Source: an uncultured archaeon
GTDB taxonomy: Archaea > Thermoproteota > Nitrososphaeria > Nitrososphaerales > CALBXV01
Assembly: GCA_937890045.1 (NCBI GenBank)
Contig: CALBXV010000139.1
Coordinates: forward strand, 1 to 6,989
Length of the DNA stretch: 6,989 bases
Direction: 5' to 3'
Of this stretch, positions 1 to 5,118 are shown piece by piece. The stretch's first letter is position 1, and each line of letters opens with the position of its first letter. Below the pieces are notes generated by a model. It had not been told where the DNA came from, made no database searches, and saw only the letters and a program-made list of their open reading frames with translations. Both the position numbers and the translations under genes were made by a program.

Positions 1-1317
1 ATGGCAGATAAACCACATTTAAACTTAGTAGTTACTGGTCATGTAGACCATGGTAAATCTACAACAATGGGACATTTCCTATTAGACCTTGGTGCAGTTG
101 ATCAAAGAACCATTGATCAATATGCTAGTGAATCAGAAAAAACTGGTTCAGGTGATACTTTCAAATATGCATGGGTAATGGATAGTTTGAAAGATGAAAG
201 AGAACGAGGTGTAACTATAGACCTTGCTTTCCAAAAATTTCAAACAAATAAATTTTTTTATACCCTAATTGATGCTCCTGGTCATCGAGACTTTATAAAA
301 AATATGATAACTGGTGCAAGTGAAGCTGATGTAGGTGTTCTTGTTTCTTCAGCTAAAAAGGGTGAATTTGAAGTAGGTGTAGACTCTGGTGGTCAAACTC
401 GGGAACATGCTTTCTTACTAAAAACATTAGGTGTTAATCAATTGATTGTAGCTTTTAATAAATTTGATGATGTTACAGTTAATTGGACTCAAGAACGTTA
501 TGATGAAATAAAAGAACGTTTAGCCGACTTACTTAAAACTGTTGGTTTTGATCCTAGTAAAATTGATTTTATTCCTGTGTCTGGTTGGACCGGTGCTAAT
601 CTAAAAACACGTGGTGATAAGTTATCTTGGTATAAGGGACCTACATTATTTGAATCACTAGATAAAATGGTTGAACCATCTAAACCTACAGATAAAGCTC
701 TTAGATTACCTATACAAGATGTATATACAATAACTGGTGTTGGAACTGTTCCAGTAGGAAGAGTAGAAACTGGGAAAATGAAAGTAGGTGAAACAATTAT
801 TGTTGCTCCTTCTATGAAAACTGCTGAAATTAAATCCATTGAAACTCATCATACAGAAATGCCGTCTGCTGAATGTGGTGATAATATAGGATTTAATCTA
901 AGAGGATTATCCAAAAAAGATATGAGACGTGGTGATGTTATTGGTCCTACCAATAATCCTCCTAAAGTTGCTCAAGAATTTACTGCGCAAATAATTGTTG
1001 TTCATCATCCTACTGCTATTGCTCCAGGATATACTCCTGTTCTACATGCTCATACTACTCAAGTTGCAGCTACTCTAACTGAATTAGTTGCTAAATTGGA
1101 TAAAAGAACTGGTCAACCTGTTGAAAATAATCCAAAATCTATTAAAACAGGTGATGCTGCTATTGTTAAAATTCAGCCTTTAAGACCATTATGTATTGAA
1201 AATTTCACTGAGTATCCTGAACTAGGACGATTTGCTTTAAGAGATATGGCTACTACTGTTGCTGCTGGTGTAGTAAAAGAAATTACAAAAGAATGGGATT
1301 TAACTCCTAAGAAATAA
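1..1317 (+). CDS. tuf: Translation elongation factor EF-1 alpha (aEF1A)
   Basis: GTPase that delivers aminoacyl-tRNA to the ribosomal A site in the cytoplasm. At 438 residues it has the usual archaeal length and looks complete, from an ATG on the first base of the window to TAA. The GTP-binding motifs are intact: P-loop GHVDHGKST at residues 13-21, switch I Thr72 in RGVTID, DAPGH at 91-95, NKFD at 153-156 and SGW at 194-196. Domain II (about 230-320) carries ITGVGTVPVGRVETG, and domain III follows from about 325 (EFTAQI) with LHAH and the GRFALRDM stretch near the C-terminus. The G4 motif has Phe where NKMD is common, but that position tolerates change. There is no T-tract in the 22 nt before the Nudix gene, so the two may be cotranscribed. 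Its own promoter lies outside the window. uS10, its usual downstream partner in many archaea, is instead about 1.5 kb away on the other strand. Confidence 0.98.
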   Translation: MADKPHLNLVVTGHVDHGKSTTMGHFLLDLGAVDQRTIDQYASESEKTGSGDTFKYAWVMDSLKDERERGVTIDLAFQKFQTNKFFYTLIDAPGHRDFIKNMITGASEADVGVLVSSAKKGEFEVGVDSGGQTREHAFLLKTLGVNQLIVAFNKFDDVTVNWTQERYDEIKERLADLLKTVGFDPSKIDFIPVSGWTGANLKTRGDKLSWYKGPTLFESLDKMVEPSKPTDKALRLPIQDVYTITGVGTVPVGRVETGKMKVGETIIVAPSMKTAEIKSIETHHTEMPSAECGDNIGFNLRGLSKKDMRRGDVIGPTNNPPKVAQEFTAQIIVVHHPTAIAPGYTPVLHAHTTQVAATLTELVAKLDKRTGQPVENNPKSIKTGDAAIVKIQPLRPLCIENFTEYPELGRFALRDMATTVAAGVVKEITKEWDLTPKK

Positions 1318-1339
1318 ATTAAATAATCTTATAACTAAT

Positions 1340-1909
1340 TTGTTTAATAAATCCAAATTAAAAAATTTATTAAATCAGAATCTTAATGATGTTAATCTTA
1401 ATTCTATGAATTATGTTAATGCGGCAGTTTTAATTATTTTATTTTATAAATATAATGATATTTACGTACTCTTAACTGAAAGAACTAATAATGTCAAAAC
1501 TCATAAAGGACAAATTTCTTTTCCAGGTGGATTATATGATAAAACAGATAAATTAATGGTTAATACTGCCATTAGAGAAACTTATGAAGAAATTGGTATT
1601 ATTTCTAATAATTTCGAAATTTTAGGTAAATTAGATAATGTTAAAACTATAGAAGAAAATTTTTTAATAACACCATATGTGTCATATGCAAAAAATTTAG
1701 ATAATATCTCCATAAATAAACAAGAAGTAAAAAAAATTATTGAGATTCCAATATATTATTTTTATCAAAAAAAAAATATTAAAAAAAAATTTATTAAAAT
1801 TAATGGTGATAAACAGCTCTTTGAATGTTATTTATATGATGATCATTGTATTTGGGGTATAACCGCATATCTGCTTAAATCATTATCTAACATAATATAT
1901 AATAGATAA
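1340..1909 (+). CDS. Nudix hydrolase, CoA pyrophosphatase (NudL/Pcd1) type
   Basis: Predicted to cleave coenzyme A, or a related CoA or nucleoside diphosphate compound, into 4'-phosphopantetheine and 3',5'-ADP, using Mg or Mn ions. The UPF0035-like signature LLTERTNNVKTHKGQISFPGG (split here: LLTER at 44-48, HKGQISFPGG at 55-64) precedes the Nudix box. That box runs from Gly64 to Ile87 with Arg79, Glu80, Glu83 and Glu84. Asp70 replaces the first Nudix Glu and the spacing is one residue longer, as I recall for E. coli NudL. The C-terminal IWGITAYLL also matches the NudL ending. The length of 189 residues is close to NudL. The start is TTG; the next ATG (base 1406, residue 23) would cut the N-terminal helix that the family has ahead of the first strand, so TTG is preferred with moderate certainty. 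It lies 22 nt after EF-1 alpha. It contains A10 and A9 runs (1767-1776, 1781-1789), yet the frame is continuous. The exact substrate is inferred. Confidence 0.85.
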   Translation: MFNKSKLKNLLNQNLNDVNLNSMNYVNAAVLIILFYKYNDIYVLLTERTNNVKTHKGQISFPGGLYDKTDKLMVNTAIRETYEEIGIISNNFEILGKLDNVKTIEENFLITPYVSYAKNLDNISINKQEVKKIIEIPIYYFYQKKNIKKKFIKINGDKQLFECYLYDDHCIWGITAYLLKSLSNIIYNR

Positions 1910-1913
1910 TGCG

Positions 1914-1919
1914 TTTTTT
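1914..1919 (+). terminator. T6 tract after the Nudix gene, probable archaeal terminator
   Basis: A run of six T starts 5 nt after the Nudix stop codon and just before the TATA-like sequence of the epimerase gene. Archaeal RNA polymerase commonly terminates at T-rich tracts without a hairpin. The position between a stop codon and a new promoter is what supports the call. Confidence 0.45.
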
Positions 1920-1925
1920 CTAGTG

Positions 1926-1933
1926 TTATATAT
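1926..1933 (+). promoter_or_regulatory. TATA-like box for the epimerase gene
   Basis: TTATATAT is centred about 31 nt before the ATG at 1961, which would put transcription start a few bases ahead of that ATG. A second AT stretch (AATATATA, 1935-1942) is closer and fits less well. The spacing favours ATG 1961 over the in-frame GTG at 1952. Confidence 0.4.
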
Positions 1934-1960
1934 GAATATATATTATGTTAAGTGAATTAT

Positions 1961-2860
1961 ATGAAAATATTAATAACTGGTTCTGAAGGATTTCTAGGTA
2001 AAAATATTGCTAATTTTCTTGCTAGTCAGGGATATGAAATAATTAAGACTGATTTAAATTCAATTGAAAATCAAGGTAATATTTCAAATAAAAATTTTGT
2101 TTTTAATACTCTCTCCAAAATTGATTTTGATAATATTATACATCTTGGAGCTATTGCAAATATAAAAGAAACTTGTGATAATCCTTTCCTATGTTATGAT
2201 GTTAATTGTAATGGTACACTAAATTTACTAGAACTTGCAAAACTAAAAAAAATTACTAGATTTATTTATATGTCATCTGCAAATGTTTATGGTAATCCCT
2301 CAGATCTCCCTGTTACCGAAACACATCCTCTTAAACCTAGATTACCTTATGATTATTCTAAAGTAATAAGTGAAAATTTAGTTACTAGTTATAATAACAA
2401 TTTTAATTTATCAACTACCATTATTCGAAGTTGGAAAATTTTTGGTGAATACGAAAAATTTAGCGCTGCTATTCCTAAATTTATCAAATTATGTCTTAAT
2501 AATGAACCTATTCCACTTTATAATTCTGGTATTGAAGTAACTGATCCTTATTATGTTGAAAATTATTGTAGAGCAATTGAATTATGTTTAAAAAAAGAAG
2601 AAGCTATTGGTGAATGTTTTAATCTTAGTGGTGAAAATAAGATGTCTGTTAAAGATATTGCTTCTGCTATCAAAAAAATTACTAATTCAGATTCTGAGTT
2701 ACAAATTTTACCGCCTAGATCACAATTTGAAATTAAACCTATGAAAAGTTATTCTAGTATTTCTAAAATTAAAAATCTTCTTAATTATGAGTTATCTGTA
2801 AGTTTTGACGAGGGAATTAAATCTACTGTTGATTGGATAAAAAATTTATCTGATATGTAA
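1961..2860 (+). CDS. NAD-dependent epimerase/dehydratase (extended SDR family)
   Basis: Predicted nucleotide-sugar epimerase or dehydratase, a cytoplasmic enzyme feeding glycan or surface-polymer synthesis. Counting from ATG 1961 (299 residues), an N-terminal Rossmann fold starts at once with MKILITG and the GSEGFLG dinucleotide motif (residues 7-13). An Asp after the second strand (KTDLN, Asp31) favours NAD over NADP. The catalytic Ser lies in MSSANVYG (about 104-111) and the YxxxK pair is Tyr130 and Lys134 in YDYSK. After the motif RSWKIFGE comes a C-terminal substrate domain with VTDPYYVENYCRAI (about 193-206), the usual place for a DVxDVA-type strand and helix. In-frame GTG 1952 would add three residues; ATG is preferred because of the TATA spacing and because the family starts right at the first strand. 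A promoter of its own and a T-tract upstream suggest separate transcription from tuf. The exact sugar substrate cannot be told from the sequence. Confidence 0.88.
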   Translation: MKILITGSEGFLGKNIANFLASQGYEIIKTDLNSIENQGNISNKNFVFNTLSKIDFDNIIHLGAIANIKETCDNPFLCYDVNCNGTLNLLELAKLKKITRFIYMSSANVYGNPSDLPVTETHPLKPRLPYDYSKVISENLVTSYNNNFNLSTTIIRSWKIFGEYEKFSAAIPKFIKLCLNNEPIPLYNSGIEVTDPYYVENYCRAIELCLKKEEAIGECFNLSGENKMSVKDIASAIKKITNSDSELQILPPRSQFEIKPMKSYSSISKIKNLLNYELSVSFDEGIKSTVDWIKNLSDM

Positions 2861-2864
2861 TTCT

Positions 2865-3176
2865 TTATTTATGTAACGCTACTTCAATGATTACTTCTTC
2901 TGGTATGTTTATGTGCATTAATTGTTTCATTGTTCTATCATCAGCTGCTATATCTAATATTCTTCTATGTATTCTCATTTCCCATTTATCATAGGTATGA
3001 GTTCCTTGTCCGCAAGGTGTTTTTCTAGTTGTTACTTTTAATTTTTTTGTTGGTAAAGGGTGTGGTCCTTTAGATTTTGTTCCTGTTCTTATAGTTAATG
3101 TTTTGATTTCAGTGCATATTTTATCTAATTTACTTAAATCTGCACTACTTAATTTGATTCTAGCGATTTGTGGCAA
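2865..3176 (-). CDS. rps10: 30S ribosomal protein uS10 (archaeal S10)
   Basis: Small-subunit ribosomal protein of the 30S head. The 103 residues match the full archaeal family length: an N-terminal strand PQIARIKLSS, the loop with GPHPLPTKKLKV (about residues 37-48) whose Pro-rich tip reaches into the subunit, then TRKTPCGQGT and the conserved KWEMRIHRRILDI (about 65-77), ending LMHINIPEEVIIEVALHK. The start codon is TTG. An in-frame stop lies nine codons upstream (3201-3203) with no ATG or GTG between, so TTG is the only conventional choice. A TATA-like box sits about 30 nt upstream, suggesting a near-leaderless mRNA. The stop is 4 nt from that of the epimerase on the other strand, so both transcripts must end inside each other's gene or in the shared gap. 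In many archaea this gene follows EF-1 alpha directly; here it is inverted and separated by two genes. Confidence 0.97.
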   Translation of the reverse strand: MPQIARIKLSSADLSKLDKICTEIKTLTIRTGTKSKGPHPLPTKKLKVTTRKTPCGQGTHTYDKWEMRIHRRILDIAADDRTMKQLMHINIPEEVIIEVALHK

Positions 3177-3353
3177 TTTTATAACATTATCATTAGTGTA
3201 CTAATATATAGATTTTTAATTTTAAATTAAGAAATCACGATTTTTTTAATGTTTTTATATTCTCTGTTATTTATTTTGTAGATTTTTTTTAACTAACTGG
3301 TCTATTATAGATAATAATGTTGGAGATAAGTAATTGTTTTGTTTATTTAATTA
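3177..3353. promoter_or_regulatory. Divergent intergenic region between uS10 and the CdvB-like gene
   Basis: 177 nt of strongly AT-rich DNA carrying the promoters of both divergent genes. The uS10 TATA-like box is at 3203-3210. Just upstream of it (3216-3230) is a perfect inverted repeat TTAATTT-T-AAATTAA. GATTTTT-A-type tracts recur near 3211, 3239 and 3281. For the + strand gene the ATTATAGATA stretch near 3304-3313 is a possible TATA element, leaving a leader of about 20 nt. GGAG at 3322-3325 is 28 nt from the ATG and too far away to act as a usual ribosome binding site. No convincing small gene or RNA gene was seen. Confidence 0.5.
3203..3210 (-). promoter_or_regulatory. TATA-like box for uS10
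   Basis: On the minus strand this reads TATATATT, centred about 30 nt upstream of the TTG start of uS10. This places transcription start within a few nt of the start codon. The surroundings are very AT-rich, so chance matches are likely. The spacing repeats that seen at the ArsR-type and ribbon-helix-helix genes. Confidence 0.4.
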
Positions 3354-4067
3354 ATGTCGGACTTTAAAAAACAGTGGGTTTCAGGTAAGAAAGTTTCTTT
3401 AGCTGATAAATTTAGAAATTCACTATTTCCTGGTAAACTAAAACCTAAAGTTGATAATATGATGAGAATATTAGATTTGCACTCATCTAAATTAAAAATG
3501 ACTAGGGATAAATTTCAGAAAAAAGAAGCTATAATATTCAATCAAATTGTTGAATGTAACTCAAGACGAGATACTCTTACTGCAAATGTTTTAGCTAATG
3601 AACTTGCGCAGATGAGGAAGATTACTGCAATGATTAGTTATTATTATATGATTGTTGAAAAAGCTCTTCTTAGAATTGAAACAGTTAATAATATGGGTGA
3701 TTTGACTGTTGCTTTATCTCCTATGTTTAAAACGGTTAAAAAGATGAAAGGAAGTCTTTCTAATATTGTTCCTGAAACTAATGCTGAGTTAAATCAACTT
3801 GGTGATTTAATGAGTGAAATTGTTGATGAAGACAGGTTGACTGCTGATGAACCTGCTAAATTTGAAGTTAAAGATGAATTAGCTGAACAAATTTTGTCTG
3901 AAGCTAGTCTAGTAGCTGATCAAAATAATATTTTGCCACCACTTGATACTGTTGAATCTGAGATACCATCTATATCTTCTGTTACTGTACCTCCTGTCAA
4001 AAAGGTTGATGAAGACGAGGATTCTGACGATGATGTAAGTGGATTATCAAATCTGTTTGGCGAATAA
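3354..4067 (+). CDS. CdvB-like ESCRT-III (Snf7 family) protein
   Basis: Predicted ESCRT-III homologue that polymerises on membranes, in cell division together with the ATPase CdvC (Vps4-like) or in other membrane remodelling. From ATG to TAA it is 237 residues. Residues about 1-30 are basic (KKQWVSGKK, FPGKLKPK), as expected for the membrane- or filament-contacting start of an Snf7 domain. Residues about 31-160 are long amphipathic helices with the characteristic hairpin region (SRRDTLTANVLANELAQMRK, about 70-89) and the later GDLTVALSPMFKTVKKMKG. The C-terminal third is acidic and looks disordered. It contains ILPPLDTV (193-200), a weak candidate for a MIM2-type Vps4-binding site, and ends in DEDEDSDDDVSGLSNLFGE. 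No C-terminal winged helix like that of crenarchaeal CdvB is evident. CdvA and CdvC are not in the window. It runs tail to tail with the regulator 10 nt away. The family is clear; which CdvB paralogue it is remains unknown. Confidence 0.88.
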   Translation: MSDFKKQWVSGKKVSLADKFRNSLFPGKLKPKVDNMMRILDLHSSKLKMTRDKFQKKEAIIFNQIVECNSRRDTLTANVLANELAQMRKITAMISYYYMIVEKALLRIETVNNMGDLTVALSPMFKTVKKMKGSLSNIVPETNAELNQLGDLMSEIVDEDRLTADEPAKFEVKDELAEQILSEASLVADQNNILPPLDTVESEIPSISSVTVPPVKKVDEDEDSDDDVSGLSNLFGE

Positions 4068-4068
4068 A

Positions 4069-4073
4069 TTTTT
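4069..4073 (+). terminator. T5 tract after the CdvB-like gene
   Basis: Five T begin 2 nt after the TAA of the CdvB-like gene, and a second T5 follows at 4089-4093 inside the 3' end of the opposite gene. T-rich tracts are usual archaeal termination signals. The convergent gap is only 10 nt, so termination would have to occur here or inside the neighbour. Confidence 0.35.
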
Positions 4074-4077
4074 AACT

Positions 4078-4755
4078 TTAAATTATTATTTTTAGCTTCT
4101 TCTGTATCTCTTCTATTGACTGTATTATTTCTTTTTCTCTAACATCAAATTCTTCTGCTAGATTTTCTATATCTATTTTCTCTGGTGATTCTATTAGCGA
4201 ATAAATTATTCTTCTTTCTAATTTACTGTTAAATATTGATCTTATTTTCTCATGAACTAGATTTGTAACATCTTGTCTTAATCGTACTACATCACTGCGT
4301 TTCTCATCAATTCTTATAATATTCTCATCTATCTTGTTTATCAATTTCTTTGATTTTAATATTAATTCCGCAATTTCTTCTGTATCAAGAATCTTCTGCC
4401 AGGCTTCTTCGAACCCTGTTAGATTTGTCATTCCTTCTTCTGTATTATCGTATTCTCTCATTTTCATTCTAAATACATCTTCTGATAATCCTATTGTTAA
4501 TATCAGTGAACGATTTAGACGATAGTATTTTCTATCCGGACCAGCTAAATCACTTTTCTCTGCAAATGATTCAATTAAATTAAGTGCCTGTAATATCTCT
4601 AAATGTTTTAGTACTGCCTGTTGGCTAACACCTAATTCTTTAGATAATTGAATAAAATATCTTGGTTCTTCGGCAAGATAACGCAGTATCCGTCTTCTCG
4701 TTTCATTACCTAAAATATCTAAAACTTTTTCTATATCGAGATTCTTATCTGACAA
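4078..4755 (-). CDS. ArsR-type winged-helix regulator, SurR-like architecture
   Basis: Predicted DNA-binding transcription factor. Of 225 residues, about 9-85 form an ArsR-type winged helix: ILGNETRRRILRYL, then the helix-turn-helix IQLSKELGVSQQAVLKHLEIL with its recognition helix near 44-55, and the wing ending GPDRKYYRLNRS. Residues about 125-175 are charged heptad-like helices, probably a dimerising coiled coil. From about 178 a second small helical region (LERRIIYSLIES to the C-terminus) looks like another HTH-like domain. This order resembles Pyrococcus SurR as I remember it. SurR senses redox state through a CxxC near its N-terminus, but this protein has no cysteine at all. Start is TTG, supported by a consensus archaeal TATA box centred 29-30 nt upstream and by the absence of a nearby ATG at the right place. 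It is the last of four minus-strand genes and lies 95 nt after the ribbon-helix-helix gene. Its ligand and targets are unknown. Confidence 0.85.
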   Translation of the reverse strand: MSDKNLDIEKVLDILGNETRRRILRYLAEEPRYFIQLSKELGVSQQAVLKHLEILQALNLIESFAEKSDLAGPDRKYYRLNRSLILTIGLSEDVFRMKMREYDNTEEGMTNLTGFEEAWQKILDTEEIAELILKSKKLINKIDENIIRIDEKRSDVVRLRQDVTNLVHEKIRSIFNSKLERRIIYSLIESPEKIDIENLAEEFDVREKEIIQSIEEIQKKLKIII

Positions 4756-4780
4756 TTGATATAATAGTAATATTCGAAAT

Positions 4781-4788
4781 TATTTAAA
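4781..4788 (-). promoter_or_regulatory. TATA box for the ArsR-type regulator
   Basis: On the minus strand this reads TTTAAATA, an exact match to the archaeal TATA consensus TTTAWATA. It is centred about 29.5 nt upstream of the TTG at 4755. Transcription would start within a few nt of the start codon, giving a leaderless or near-leaderless mRNA. This is the best promoter match in the window. Confidence 0.6.
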
Positions 4789-4806
4789 AAAGTATGTATT
4801 ATTGTT

Positions 4807-4830
4807 TGAAATGGTTTCTATCCATTTTCA
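4807..4830 (-). promoter_or_regulatory. Hairpin-forming inverted repeat between the ribbon-helix-helix and ArsR-type genes
   Basis: TGAAATGG and CCATTTTCA form an 8-bp stem with one bulged base around a 7-nt loop. It lies 20-43 nt downstream of the stop of the ribbon-helix-helix gene and about 20 nt upstream of the TATA box of the next gene. On the minus strand the next T6 tract is about 15 nt further on and overlaps that TATA box. It could help termination or be an operator; neither can be shown from sequence alone. Confidence 0.35.
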
Positions 4831-4850
4831 TTGATTTACAAGATTTAGTA

Positions 4851-5060
4851 TTAGTCTTTTTGCTCGTGTCTCTGAGAGAGAATCTTCTGAATATACACTG
4901 GTAAAGTTAACATTTGGGTTTCCGCTTCTTCCTCTAACGCATCATAAAGTGTAGTGAGAATAGTTAAATTTAATCTGGTTAATCTCTTTTTTGGATCTGC
5001 ATTTTTAGATAATTCTGCCTGATTTGCTAACATTTTTTTTACTTTATAATTTTCTGACAT
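4851..5060 (-). CDS. Small ribbon-helix-helix (Arc/MetJ-like) DNA-binding protein
   Basis: 69-residue protein from ATG to TAA, likely a dimeric DNA-binding regulator. Residues about 27-66 follow the ribbon-helix-helix plan: strand RLNLTIL, helix A TTLYDALEEEAETQ, a short turn, then helix B LTLPVYIQKILSQRH. The first 26 residues are lysine-rich and probably flexible. The ORF is intact, is preceded by a TATA-like box at a spacing that fits a leaderless mRNA, and sits between two genes on the same strand, all of which favour a real gene. No toxin or second small ORF lies directly beside it, so it is not an obvious antitoxin. It is 58 nt downstream of the hydrolase and 95 nt upstream of the SurR-like regulator, so two DNA-binding proteins are adjacent. 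The fold call comes from pattern only; the target is unknown. Confidence 0.65.
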   Translation of the reverse strand: MSENYKVKKMLANQAELSKNADPKKRLTRLNLTILTTLYDALEEEAETQMLTLPVYIQKILSQRHEQKD

Positions 5061-5083
5061 TATAAATTAATATTATCTCATTC

Positions 5084-5093
5084 TAAATTAAAA
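5084..5093 (-). promoter_or_regulatory. TATA-like box for the ribbon-helix-helix gene
   Basis: Minus-strand TTTTAATTTA is centred about 28 nt upstream of the ATG at 5060, the same spacing as at the ArsR-type and uS10 genes. It suggests that the gene has its own leaderless transcript and is not only read through from the hydrolase. Confidence 0.4.
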
Positions 5094-5107
5094 CTTTTTT
5101 GTTTTCT

Positions 5108-5112
5108 AAAAA
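5108..5112 (-). terminator. T5 tract after the phosphotriesterase-family gene
   Basis: On the minus strand five T follow the stop codon of the hydrolase by about 6 nt, and the TATA-like box of the next gene comes after it. The T-tract and new promoter together suggest a transcript boundary, but this is weak evidence in such AT-rich DNA. Confidence 0.3.
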
Positions 5113-5118
5113 TTAGTG

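Noticed and set aside
498..839. Open frame on the minus strand inside EF-1 alpha.
   Set aside because: It lies wholly opposite a certain, highly conserved gene and its protein resembles no family; it is a codon-bias shadow.
3249..3281. Ten-codon hydrophobic ORF (MFLYSLLFIL) upstream of the CdvB-like gene, possible leader peptide.
   Set aside because: Expected by chance in T-rich DNA; no ribosome binding site, and leader-peptide attenuation is not expected here.
4334..4525. Open frame on the plus strand opposite the ArsR-type regulator.
   Set aside because: Short, no motif, and opposite a well-supported DNA-binding protein.
4851..5060. Ribbon-helix-helix gene as the antitoxin of a toxin-antitoxin pair.
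   Set aside because: No small partner ORF overlaps or abuts it; its neighbours are a 361-residue hydrolase and a 225-residue regulator.
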